Positions 55,160 through 64,000 of a stretch of DNA of 64,000 nt are shown one piece after another (positions within the stretch are counted from its first letter, which is position 1; every line of letters begins with the position of its first letter). A program made the translations under genes and the position numbers. This stretch comes from Hymenopus coronatus (Eukaryota; Arthropoda; Insecta; Mantodea; Hymenopodidae). The notes below the pieces were generated by a model that was not told the DNA's origin, ran no database searches, and was given only the letters and a program-made list of their open reading frames with translations. The DNA is taken from NCBI GenBank assembly GCA_030762935.1, contig CM060883.1, forward strand, positions 35,797,501 to 35,861,500, read 5' to 3'.

Positions 55160-56046
55160 ATCTGATGTGTACCATTCACATAACTTTCTCTATATCCCGG
55201 CAACAAATTATTCTTAAAAAGCTTACACTTCTATTTACTTTATGCTAATCAGAAAACATTAGCAGAAATAGTCTTATTGCTCGCTTCCTTGTAAGTAGAA
55301 GTCAAATAAGGGACAAGCATAGCTTAAAGTGATAGTCAAAAGCTGGTTGCTCTGTCAATGAAAGTTCCTTTGTTTAAATGGATAGTAGTTGACAAGTTCT
55401 TGTATGAGAAAAGTATACGTTTTTCATAGCAGAAACCAAAAATAAGGAATGTCTCAAAAACGACGAACTCCACGAAAAAAACGTATATAACATAAATTGT
55501 GTTTTTTAATGTGCTCTACATTTGTTGTGTAGTAAGTTTTTGTCCATCTCTTACGGTTTAGCAGTTATTCAAAATTCAGTAAAATTCATCCAGAATAAAC
55601 TACTCTTCAGAGGCTATTCCCAGAAAATTCAAGATATACATCTTATTTGTCAAGTAAATATCTTTAATATACGAAATTTTAATCAAAATCGTTTGAGCAA
55701 TTTTTGAGAAAATGAAAAAATTTCGAAAAAAGTTCCATGTAAAGGGCAGTTGGGGTGAGGGGATTTTTCTCAAAATCTTCGTGTCGCATCCTTGGAAGAT
55801 ACTAAACTTAAATACCAAGTTTGGTATTTTACCAACTTTTCGTTTTTGAGTTATTGTGTTCACAGACACACGGACACACGTACACACATAGACACACACG
55901 CGCGCGCGGATCTTTTTGTGGAAATGCTTTTTTTGGATATTGGGGACCCTAAAACTTATATTTCCGGTGAAATCTCGGTATCGAATTTTTGGGTGTAGTG
56001 CAATACTTTCTCTATACACTATGTACATAGTGCGTATAGAGAAAGT
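55160..56046 (-). mobile_element. HL repeat, full length
   Basis: ATCTGATGTGTACCATTCAC at the 3' end, GCGTATAGAGAAAGT at the 5' end. The AC run includes GCGCGCGC. The 227-codon minus ORF over it is an open frame of the repeat, not a gene. Confidence 0.94.
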
Positions 56047-56615
56047 AAAAAGAAGCAAAATAAAACGCGGGACATCTAGATACAACCTGCGCACATCTGA
56101 GCGAATGCCAAGAGCATTAGTTGGGCTGTTACCCTTTTGGGAAAACCAGGACATTATATATATTATTACTCTTTTGGGAAAAATCGGAATATAAAGGCCA
56201 GGACATAATATACGCGCCAGCAAAGCAAACAAAATATGCTGTAATTCATTCCCCGCAGACCTCAATTGTAGCTTTGGGACCACTTTATGAACTTTCTGGG
56301 GGAAGATAGAACCTTGTCACTCCGGTTTAGGTTAACCAAATGGCAGAATGGATCCGTATTACACAATGGGGACCGTGGAAAATGTCTGAATGTGGAAAGA
56401 GCAGCCTTTAAAATAAAACAGCTGAAAGCTGAAATATTAAAAGACTGGCTGAATAGGCCTGCTTTGCGGGCTTTTTCTGCCAATTGTTTCTGATCGTGAA
56501 AAAGTAAGGTACAAAACAGCATTCATCCTCGAAAACGTTACATTAAGCCTTTCAAACAGAAAACCATTGCTCTTTTCCTGTTTTGGGAAATATTTGTGTA
56601 ATGAAAATTTTTAAA
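56047..56615. other. Unassigned unique stretch
   Basis: CTTTTGGGAAAA occurs twice (56131 and 56170), and CCAGGACAT occurs at 56146 and 56199. A 68-codon plus ORF (56287-56493) overlaps an 86-codon minus ORF. Neither is recognised. AAATAAAACAGCTGAAAGC is typical AT-rich coding-like sequence but proves nothing. Confidence 0.35.
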
Positions 56616-57150
56616 ATCTGATGTGTTCCATTCACATGGCTTTCTCTATATCTCTGTAACAATTTATTGTTGTAAAGCTTATTCTTCTATCTACAGCATG
56701 CTAAGAAATGGTCTTATTGCATGCTCCCTTGTAAGTAGAAGGGAAATAAGGGAATACATTACGCTAAAGCGATAGTCCAATGTTTTAAAAACTCATATGA
56801 TTGAAGTCAATTTCTTTGCATGACTAGCAGTTGACATATTTCCTATCAGAAACATTATAAGTATATTAAAACAGAAATATCTCGAAAATCGTTAATTTCA
56901 TGAAAAAATATACATGACAAACTTTTTGTGAGATTAAATTTTTTGTTTAGTATGTTTTGTCTCATGTTATGGTTTACCAGTTATGCAAAATCAGCTTAAG
57001 TTCATCCAGAGTAAAGAGGTCCTCAGCGGTTATTCCCAAAAATTCAATATTTAATCTTATTTTGTTTCTAAATACCCATAAGGTATTTTAATAAAAATAG
57101 TTGTATTTTTAGTAAATCAAAATTTTGGAAAAATTTTCAATATAAATTTT
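56616..57150 (-). mobile_element. HL repeat, 3' two thirds
   Basis: ATCTGATGTGTTCCATTCAC at the tip. It has a deletion before the GGTCTTATTGC block and reaches AAAATTTTGGAAAAATTTTC, then stops at a mariner fragment. Confidence 0.85.
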
Positions 57151-57154
57151 TTAA

Positions 57155-57350
57155 AATTAAGGTTCTAATTGCTACAACATCCACCATACTCACCAGATTT
57201 GGACCCAAGTAGTCTTCTTTTTATTTTCAAACTTTAAAAGGTGGCTCGGCGGAAAACGATTCACGTCTAACGTGCCTCAAACCTTCCGAAATCCTACTTT
57301 TTGGTAGGCTTAAGTCAGTTGGAGAAAAACTCGGTAAAATGTGTCGAGAT
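57155..57350 (+). pseudogene. Mariner transposase C-terminal fragment
   Basis: A plus-strand frame encodes QHPPYSPDLDPSS, the motif around the third catalytic Asp of mariner transposases. After a frameshift it gives KRWLGGKRF and a stop, then a short C-terminal-like stretch. Ends are not recognised. It lies between two HL fragments. Confidence 0.78.
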
Positions 57351-57361
57351 AAAAGGAGGTT

Positions 57362-57877
57362 AAAAACGATCAACTCCACGAAAAAAAAATGTAAATAACA
57401 TAAATTGTGTGTTTAAATGTGTTCTACATTTTCTGTTCTACTTTATTCATCCAGAATAAAGTAGTCTTCAGAGGCTATTCCCAGAAAATTCAAGATAAAC
57501 ATTTTATTTGTGAGGTAAACATCTTAATATACGATATTTTAATCAAAATCGTTAGACCCATTTTTGAAAAGATGAAAATTTTCGAAAAAAGTTCCATTTA
57601 AAGGGTAGTTAGGGGTTGGGGAATTTTCTTCAAAATCTTCGAGTCGCATCCTTGGAAGAAACCAATCTTAAATACCAAGTTTGGTATTCAACGGTCGTTT
57701 CGTTGTTTAGTTATGCTGCCCACAGACACACACACACGACTTTTTTCTGAAATGTTTTTCTTTTATTCAGGGGGGACCCAAAACATGTATTTCAGGTGAA
57801 ATCTCGGTATCGAATTTTTAGGCGGAATGCAATACCCTCTTTATACACTATGTACATAGTACGTGTAGAGAAAGTAA
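57362..57877 (-). mobile_element. HL repeat, 5' two thirds
   Basis: Starts mid-body at AACGATCAACTCCACGAAAA and runs to ACGTGTAGAGAAAGT. It overlaps in content with 56616-57150, so it is a separate copy, not its continuation. Confidence 0.9.
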
Positions 57878-58421
57878 TTACCAATATTCTTTTTCTAAGG
57901 AATTATTGACCACCCCTCGTATATTAAAACAATGGCATTTACATAGCAAATATGCCGAATTTTTAGCTGTACAATTATGCTTTTTTGCAAAAATTTAAAG
58001 TTCATTACCCAGGCGAGTTGCAGAGTTCAACACACAAGTCCCTTTTTCGTAGGTTTATTTGAAGGTACAAAAAACAGCTGTGCATCAAAATGAAATCATA
58101 CGTATAATTATCAGGCTTTGCCGGCTTCCAAGGTGAACTTAATTAAAATGCTCGCGGCTACAGCTATACTGCCAACATTTTACTGCATCTCTTTTCCGGC
58201 TGATGGTAAAGGGAAGAGGGGCAGAAACCTGCGTGACGTTGTATGATAACAATCACAAAATGTTTCGTATCCCGGAGTCATTTCGATGGTTTGCTGTATT
58301 TGGTATGGTTATAGAGTTTTCAACTTCCGTATTTTTGCTTATGCCATTCTTTAAATATATCGAAAATCAGTCATTTAACGTCTCAGGTAGAAAGTATTTC
58401 TGGAAAATGAGAAGAAAAATC
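57878..58421. other. Unassigned, with one ORF
   Basis: A 73-codon plus ORF (58203-58424) has a hydrophobic stretch near its centre (FRWFAVFGMVIEF). It is not recognised and ends in the next HL tip, which is against a real gene end. Confidence 0.35.
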
Positions 58422-58535
58422 TGATGTGCTACATTCACATGACTTTCTGTACATCTCTCTAAAAAATTATTGTTAGTAAGCTCATTCTTCTATCTATTTA
58501 ATGCTAAAATATTAGCAGAAACGGTCTTATTACGT
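58422..58535 (-). mobile_element. HL repeat, 3' tip fragment
   Basis: ATCTGATGTGCTACATTCAC to AGCAGAAACGGTCTTATTAC, then joined to a plus-strand piece. Confidence 0.85.
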
Positions 58536-59006
58536 GTTTTAAATGATTTAGGACCGTGTATGTGTATCTGTGGACAGCATAGCCCCAGAGCAAAAAGACC
58601 GTTAAATACCAAACTTGGTATTTAGGTTTAATATATTCCAAGGATGCGACACGAACATTTTTGATTTTCTTAAAAATGGCTCTAACGATTTTGATTAAAA
58701 TCCCGTATATTAAAGCTATTTATGTCCGACATAAAATGTATATCTCAAATATTTTGGGAATAGCCTCTGAACACCTCTTTATTCTGGATGAATTTTGCTG
58801 AATCTTGCTTAACTGCTAAACCGTAAGAGATTGAAAAAAACGTACTACACAAAAATGTACCTCATGACAAAACACACAATTTTTGTCTACGTTTTTGTGG
58901 TGGAGGTAACCGTTTTCGAGATATTCCTTTTTATTGGTTTTAATTGTGAAGTACTTAAACTTTTCTCACACAGGAAGTGTCTGTTTGTCTTTTGTTCTAC
59001 TCCTGG
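58536..59006 (+). mobile_element. HL repeat, middle fragment
   Basis: Starts TTAGGACCGTGTATG (near the GT run) and ends TTGTTCTACTCCTGGCC. Both tips are missing. The C-rich stretch is deleted. Confidence 0.85.
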
Positions 59007-59818
59007 CCAATTAATATTATTCTTTCATCTACCTACTTAATGCTAATCATTTTAAATAGTCGTATTTTTAGTTCCTTATAAGTAGAAAACAAATAAAGAA
59101 ATACATTAGTCTAATGTGACAGTCAAATCATTTAAAAGCTGTTGATATGTGAATGCCATTGATATAGTTTCCGTTTCCATGCCCAGGAGTCAAACAAAAG
59201 GACATGAAGCGAATGAGGGCTTCCGGTTGGAGAAACATTTTAGTATTTACAACTGAAACAAATAACAGGGCATATCTCTGAAAAGGTTAGCTGTATAGAG
59301 AAACTGTATTCACATATCATTTGCGTTGTAAGCTCTTGTTCATCTCTCACTGTGTACTAATGCAAAAGTCATTCAGAATTAAGAACACTTCAGGGGCTAT
59401 TCCCAAGAAATTCAGCATATAGATTTTATTTGCATTTTAATCAAAATATGGCATCTTTGATATACGGCATTTTAATCTAAATCGTTTCGGCCATTTTTTA
59501 GAAAACCAAAAGTTTCGAAAAATGTTCCATGTAACGGACAGTTTGTTGATAGAGGATTTTTCTGAAAATCTTCGTTTCTCATCCTTGGTAGATACTAAGC
59601 TTAAATAGCAAGTTTGGTATTTAACGGACTTTTCGTTTTTGAATTATGTTGTCGATGGACACATACATACAAACTGACCTTTTTCTAAACTTGTGCTGTT
59701 TGGGTTCAGGGTTCCTTAAAGCATGTATTTCCAGTGAAATCTCAATATAGAAGTTTGAGTGGAATAAATTCCTTCTCTATCTGCTGTGTAAATTGTACAA
59801 TCGAGCTAGAAAATGTAA
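59007..59818 (-). mobile_element. HL repeat, 3' tip lost, subfamily B-like
   Basis: Starts TTATTCTTTCATCTACC and ends GTACAATCGAGCTAGAAAATGT. Its 5' end touches the 3' tip of the next copy. Confidence 0.88.
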
Positions 59819-59820
59819 AA

Positions 59821-60636
59821 ATCTGATGTGTTCCATTCACATGACTTTCTCTATATCACTGCAACAAATTATTCTATTTACCTCATCTAATGGAGCAAAA
59901 ATTAGCAGAAATAGTCTTATTACTTGCTTCCTTGTTAGTAGAAGCGAAATAAGGAGGTACCATAGGTTAAAGTGATAGTCAAAAGCTGGTTGCTCTGCGA
60001 TTGAAGTTCCTTTGTATGGACACGAGTTCACAGAGTCCTGTATGAGAAAAGTATAAGTCTTTATAGCTGAAAAAAAAACAAGGAATATCTAAAAAACAAT
60101 CAACTCCACGAAAAAAATGTATACAACATAAATTGTGTGTTTTAAGGTGCTCTACATTTGTTGTGTGGTAAGTTTCTGTCCATCTCTTACGGTTTAGCAG
60201 TTATGTAAAATTCCGTAAAATTGACCAAGAATAAAGTAGTCTTCAGAGGCTATTCCCAGAAAATGCAAAATATACATTTTATTTGTCAGGTAAATATCTT
60301 TAATATACGATATTTTAATCAAAATCGTTAGAGCCATTTTTTAGAAAATCAAAATTTTCGAAAAAAGTTCCATGTAAAGGGTAGTTTGGGGTGGGGGAAT
60401 TTTTCTCAAAATCTTCGTGTCGCATCCCTGGAAGATACTTAACTTAAATACCAAGTTTGGTATTTTACCGACTTTTCGTTTTTGGGTTATCGTGTTCACA
60501 GACACACGGACACACACACATACGGACCTTTTTCTGAAAATACTTTTTTTGGATACAGGGGACCCTAAAACATATATTTCTGGTGAAGTGCAATACCTTC
60601 TCTATACACTATATACATGGCACGTATAGAGAAAGT
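59821..60636 (-). mobile_element. HL repeat, full length
   Basis: ATCTGATGTGTTCCATTCAC at the 3' end, ACGTATAGAGAAAGT at the 5' end. A 20-bp deletion removes the AAATCTCGGTATCG part. Head to tail with the previous copy with only AAA between them. Confidence 0.94.
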
Positions 60637-60644
60637 AGAAATTA

Positions 60645-60755
60645 CTTTTTTGCATTCAGGTGAATTCATATCATATATTTTCTACGAAACCTTATCGAAT
60701 TTTGGAGAATGAAACACTTCCTCTAGCTACCACAGATAAGTGGCAGAGAAAGTAA
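60645..60755 (-). mobile_element. HL repeat, solo 5' end
   Basis: TTTTTTGCATTCAGGTGAATTC, CCTTATCGAATTTTGG and AGTGGCAGAGAAAGTAAT. The same inner break as the other solo ends. Confidence 0.65.
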
Positions 60756-61545
60756 TAAAGGAGAAAGAGCTAGAGCAGAGAAACTTGGATATTGCTAATT
60801 TTTGCATAAAAATTACATTAATTCCGGAAATTGTCTCTATAAAACAGGGTTTATCTTAAGGATGTAGTTAAAAAGTTTATAAGCTGACCATGGGTTCAGC
60901 GAAAGGCGTTAGTTGTAACTTTTATCTTGTGTTTATGTATTTTGTTGTTAACTTGCCCTGTTTTGTTCTGAAAAGGGTCTGCCCATTTGCGATTCAGGTG
61001 AAAGGACTCGAGGAAAAACGGAAATTATGATGTGAAATCTTTTGAGGGAAATACGCCCCTTTTGTGTAACTACCAAGCTTCTTTTCAGTGGCAGTTTTGG
61101 CACACCGTTAAAAGCCTCGTGTTCCTTATCCGTTAGCAAGCAAAGGGGGTCAGCATATCAGAAACACGTTAGACATAGTACAAAACACGGAGATTGCCAA
61201 GTTTCTGGAACACGCCATTAGGATCGATATTATTTCCTCGACGTCCTTCGCTTTGAACTTTCCGGTCGCCTTTTCATCGCTTCACTTCCGCTCCGTAAAG
61301 ACCCGAAAGAGGATCTTTTCTACAGTTCCTCAGGTATTATTTTGATGCTTACTAATTGGCCATTAGAAGCAATTCCAAGCACCCGAACAAACTTGTTGCT
61401 TATTGATAGATTCATAATTGCAAAAATAGTTTCACAGGTGTTTTGATCGTATAATTGGCAATATCTTCTTCAACTCAATTTTAACATACATGGCACAAAA
61501 AGAATCCAGCACACAGAATAACAGAAAAACTCCAGAAAAACCTTG
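60756..61545. other. Unassigned unique stretch
   Basis: About 790 bp without a repeat landmark. The 63-codon minus ORF at 60948-61139 is not recognised. Confidence 0.4.
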
Positions 61546-62270
61546 TGTGTTACACTCACATAACCTTCTCTAGCTCTCTACAAACAGACTTCTTACAAAA
61601 TATGTATGTATGTATTTATTTCTCTGCAAGTGGGTATCACCCGGTGGCAGAGTTATATATGTATACAAGATATATAAACAATAAATCACAGCTGCCAGTA
61701 TATGGCTTTGTAAGCTAGATATAACAGTTATTTACAACAAATAAAAAAACATTAATTTTTCTCTCAATTCAGATTAATTAATTTCATAATTATAATCACC
61801 AACTAATTTAATATTTGTATTTACAACAATATAAAATCACAAGCATTTCATTTAAGGAATATTTACAAAAATTATCCTACATTAATATCAAGATTTTTCC
61901 TAAATTTCTTCAGAAACAAAGGACAACACCGAAAGGCTGTTCCAGGTAATTGATTCCAGTCTTTTATGGTTCCATTAACAAAGGAGAACTTCCCCACGTC
62001 AGTTCTGTATCTTCTACCCTTAATTGTGAACGGATGATCGTTTCGTGCATAGTAAGTTGGGTTTTCCAGTTTGTCAGTAACTTCCTCCCATGCGTTCAAG
62101 CCAGCGTAAGCTTTAAATAAGGCGCACAACCTCTGCTTCTCACGCCCAACTTTCAACGGCTCCCATTTTATCTCCTCAGCGTTTGTAGGCCCAAAATATT
62201 TACCCCTTCTTCTTTCTATACCATACTATCGAGATAAACATTAGCAGAATGTAATTATTTATTTCCTTAT
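61546..62270 (-). mobile_element. HL repeat 3' tip, split by a LINE end
   Basis: 61546-61603 (GTGTGTTACACTCACATAACC, CTAGCTCTCTACAAACAGAC) and 62192-62270 (TTCTTCTTTCTATACC, GAGATAAACATTAGCAG) join in family order. The rest is cut off by a mariner at a TA in CCTTATA. Confidence 0.82.
61604..62191 (-). mobile_element. Non-LTR retrotransposon 3' end (5' truncated)
   Basis: A minus-strand frame (about 62188-61872, ~105 residues) encodes the C-terminal tail that follows reverse transcriptase in many arthropod LINEs: RLCALFKAYAG, then RYRTDVGKFSFVNGTIKDWN and QLPGTAF. The RT domain itself is lost. A ~270-bp 3' UTR follows and ends in ATACATAC repeats. Flanked by the 8-bp duplication CAAAATAT (61596-61603, 62192-62199). 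CR1/Jockey-type is my best guess. Confidence 0.85.
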
Positions 62271-62990
62271 ACGAGGGCCGACTGATAAGTCCCGTCCTCA
62301 CACGGATATGGCGCCACTAGGCCAGTTAGACGTTAGCATCGTATAATTTAACTCTAGACTAGCTTGTATCCATAGTTACAGTATCTTGCTTAGTTTTCGA
62401 ATGACAGCATTTTAAACATGACAACTTTAGTGTTTTCACGAAAATGGAGATTTGGAAAAACGAGCAGTAATTAAGTACTTCCATTTGAAAGGCTTAACGC
62501 TTAAAGAAATCAATTAGGAAATGGACAGTACATTGGAAGACGCTGTCCCTCATTCTCAATGATTAAACGGTGAGTTGCAGAGTTAAAAATGGGGCGTAAG
62601 AGCACTAGTGATGAGTCTCGTTCTGGACGCCCTGTAGAAGTGTCAACTCCAGAGATTGAACAAAATCATCGTTTAGTACTGGAAGGCCGTAGATTAAAAT
62701 TGTTTGAGATAATAGAGACTGTAAACATATCAAAGGAACGCGCAGGTAATATTTTAAATAATATTTTGAGCTTTCACAAGGCCTTTGCAAGATGGGTGCC
62801 ACGTTTGTTGACACCTGATCAAAAGTTAGAAACAAAACTGTTTCTCTTAAAACTGTGGAGCTATACCGTAAAATCCCATGAATTTTAATACGGCTTATTA
62901 CCATGGATGAAACTTGGATACATCACTACACTCCAGAAAGTAAATCACAGACAAAAAAGTGGATTGCGCCAGGTGAACCAACTCCAAAAA
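62270..62990 (+). pseudogene. Mariner element, 5' part with decayed transposase
   Basis: The 5' end ACGAGGGCCGACTGATAAGT at a TA is a typical mariner tip. Frames encode in order: RAVIKYFHLKGLT (first HTH region), DESRSGRPVEVSTPE, ARWVPRLLTPDQK, and after a frameshift TMDETWIHHYTPES with the first catalytic Asp. Stops and frameshifts break it. Everything after GEPTPK is absent: an HL copy starts there, and no mariner sequence resumes beyond it. Confidence 0.88.
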
Positions 62991-63848
62991 ATCTGATGTC
63001 TACCATTCACATGACTTTCTCTATATCCCTGCAACAAATTATTCTTAAAATGCTTATACTTCTATATACTTTATGCTAATCAGAAAAAAATAGCAGAAAT
63101 AGTCTTATTACTTGCTTCCTAGTAAGTAGAAGCGAAATAAAGGACTACCATAGGTTAAAGTGATAGTCAAAAGCTGGTTGCTATGTCAATAAAGTTCCTT
63201 TGTTTATATGGATAGGAGTTGACAAATTCCTGTATGAGAAATGTATATGTTCTTGATTGCAGAAACAAAAAATAAGGAATGTCTCAAAAACGACGAACTT
63301 CACGAAAAAAATGATATAACATAAATTGTGTGTTTTAATGTGCTCTACACTTTTTGTGTAGTCAGTTTTTGTCCATCTCTTACGGTTTAGCAGTTATTCA
63401 AAATTCAGTAAAATTCATCCAGAATAAACTGCTCTTCAGAGGCTATTCCCAGAAAATTCAAAATATACATTTTATTTGTCAGTTAAATATCTTTAATATA
63501 CGATATTTTAATCAAAATCGTTAAAGCCATTTTTTAGAAAATCAAAATTTTCGAAAAAAGTTCCATGTAAAGGGTAGTTTGTGGTGTGAGAATTGTGCTG
63601 AATATCTTCGTGTCGCATCCCTGGAAGATAATAAACTTAAATACCAAGTTTAGTACTTTACTGATTTTTCGTTTTTGATTTATCGTGTTCACAGACACAC
63701 GGACACACGGACTGTTTTCTGAAAATACTTTTTGGATACAGGGGACCCTAAAGCATATATTTCCGGTGAAATCTCGGTATCGAATTTTTTGGTGGAGTGC
63801 AATACTTTCTCAATACACTTTGTACAAAGTACGTGTAGAGAAAGTAAA
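62991..63848 (-). mobile_element. HL repeat, full length, ends in mariner
   Basis: ATCTGATGTCTACCATTCAC at the 3' end, ACGTGTAGAGAAAGTAAAA at the 5' end. Younger than the mariner it interrupts. Confidence 0.94.
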
Positions 63849-64000
63849 ATATAACTTCAGGGTAACCATGTATACACACTATAAAGGCTCACAAACTAAA
63901 CAGTAAGGAGGGGTTTCTGTCTCTGCCTGGCAACAAGAAGAGAATCATCGAAGTGTGTATAACCTTCCTTAAATCCGTGAATACTGAACAGCTGACAGAA
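63849..64000. other. Unassigned window end
   Basis: No mariner continuation or other landmark is seen to the right of the last HL copy. Confidence 0.5.

Noticed and set aside
55600..56283. 227-codon minus-strand ORF, the longest in the window
   Set aside because: Most of it lies over an HL repeat, and the same peptide strings occur in frames of many other copies. It is an open frame of non-coding repeat DNA.
62605..62904. Minus-strand ORF of 99 codons
   Set aside because: It is the antisense shadow of the mariner transposase frame on the plus strand.

Overview
This is a gene-poor, AT-rich, repeat-saturated piece of animal nuclear DNA. I find no intact host gene, no standard tRNA or rRNA gene, no operon structure and no CRISPR array. 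The organism is most likely an arthropod, perhaps an insect with a large genome. The reasons are mariner transposase remnants, a non-LTR retrotransposon C-terminus of a type I associate with insects, and many tRNA-derived SINEs. The species cannot be named from the sequence.

One repeat family dominates. I call it the HL repeat (Helentron-like). My hand tally gives it about 36 kb of the 64 kb, in over 60 full or broken copies on both strands. Strand is given so that + means the end reading TACTTTCTCTA comes first. A full copy is about 810-900 bp. From 5' to 3' it has: ACTTTCTCTA; a hairpin around the palindrome ACTATGTACATAGT; a run of GT; a C-rich stretch; a long AT-rich body; the inverted match TAGAGAAAGT; a 17-nt hairpin (ATGTG, 7-nt loop, CACAT); and CAGATTTT. 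An inverted repeat that is terminal at one end and lies inside a hairpin at the other is the known layout of non-autonomous Helentrons (HINE/DINE-1). No transposase, Rep or helicase of this family is in the window. At least three subfamilies of different age are visible.

Other layers sit in and between the HL copies. There are eight or more tRNA-headed SINE families, named A-H here. There are three mariner remnants: a fold-back derivative at 31242-31905, a fragment at 57155-57350, and a 5' part at 62270-62990. A Tc1/mariner-like MITE lies at 48093-48745. A non-LTR retrotransposon 3' end lies at 61604-62191. Nested insertions give an order of events: a SINE with a 13-bp target duplication inside an HL GT run (40687-40948), an HL copy inside an opposite HL copy with no target duplication (53108-54838), and a LINE end and a mariner inside one HL copy, the mariner cut in turn by a younger HL copy (61546-63848).

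Regions not explained by repeats are roughly 1-350, 3290-4324, 9600-10040, 10852-11865, 18754-19980, 20792-21333, 27624-28430, 37463-37928, 43484-44587, 56047-56615, 57878-58421 and 60756-61545. The most gene-like are 18780-19629, which has a CpG-rich block followed by an ORF with an ATG|GTAAGT motif, and 27765-28345, a minus-strand ORF of about 195 codons broken by one frameshift in an A run. I do not recognise either protein. The most unusual small feature is a perfect 32-bp-arm hairpin inserted with a 12-bp target duplication at 14437-14544.
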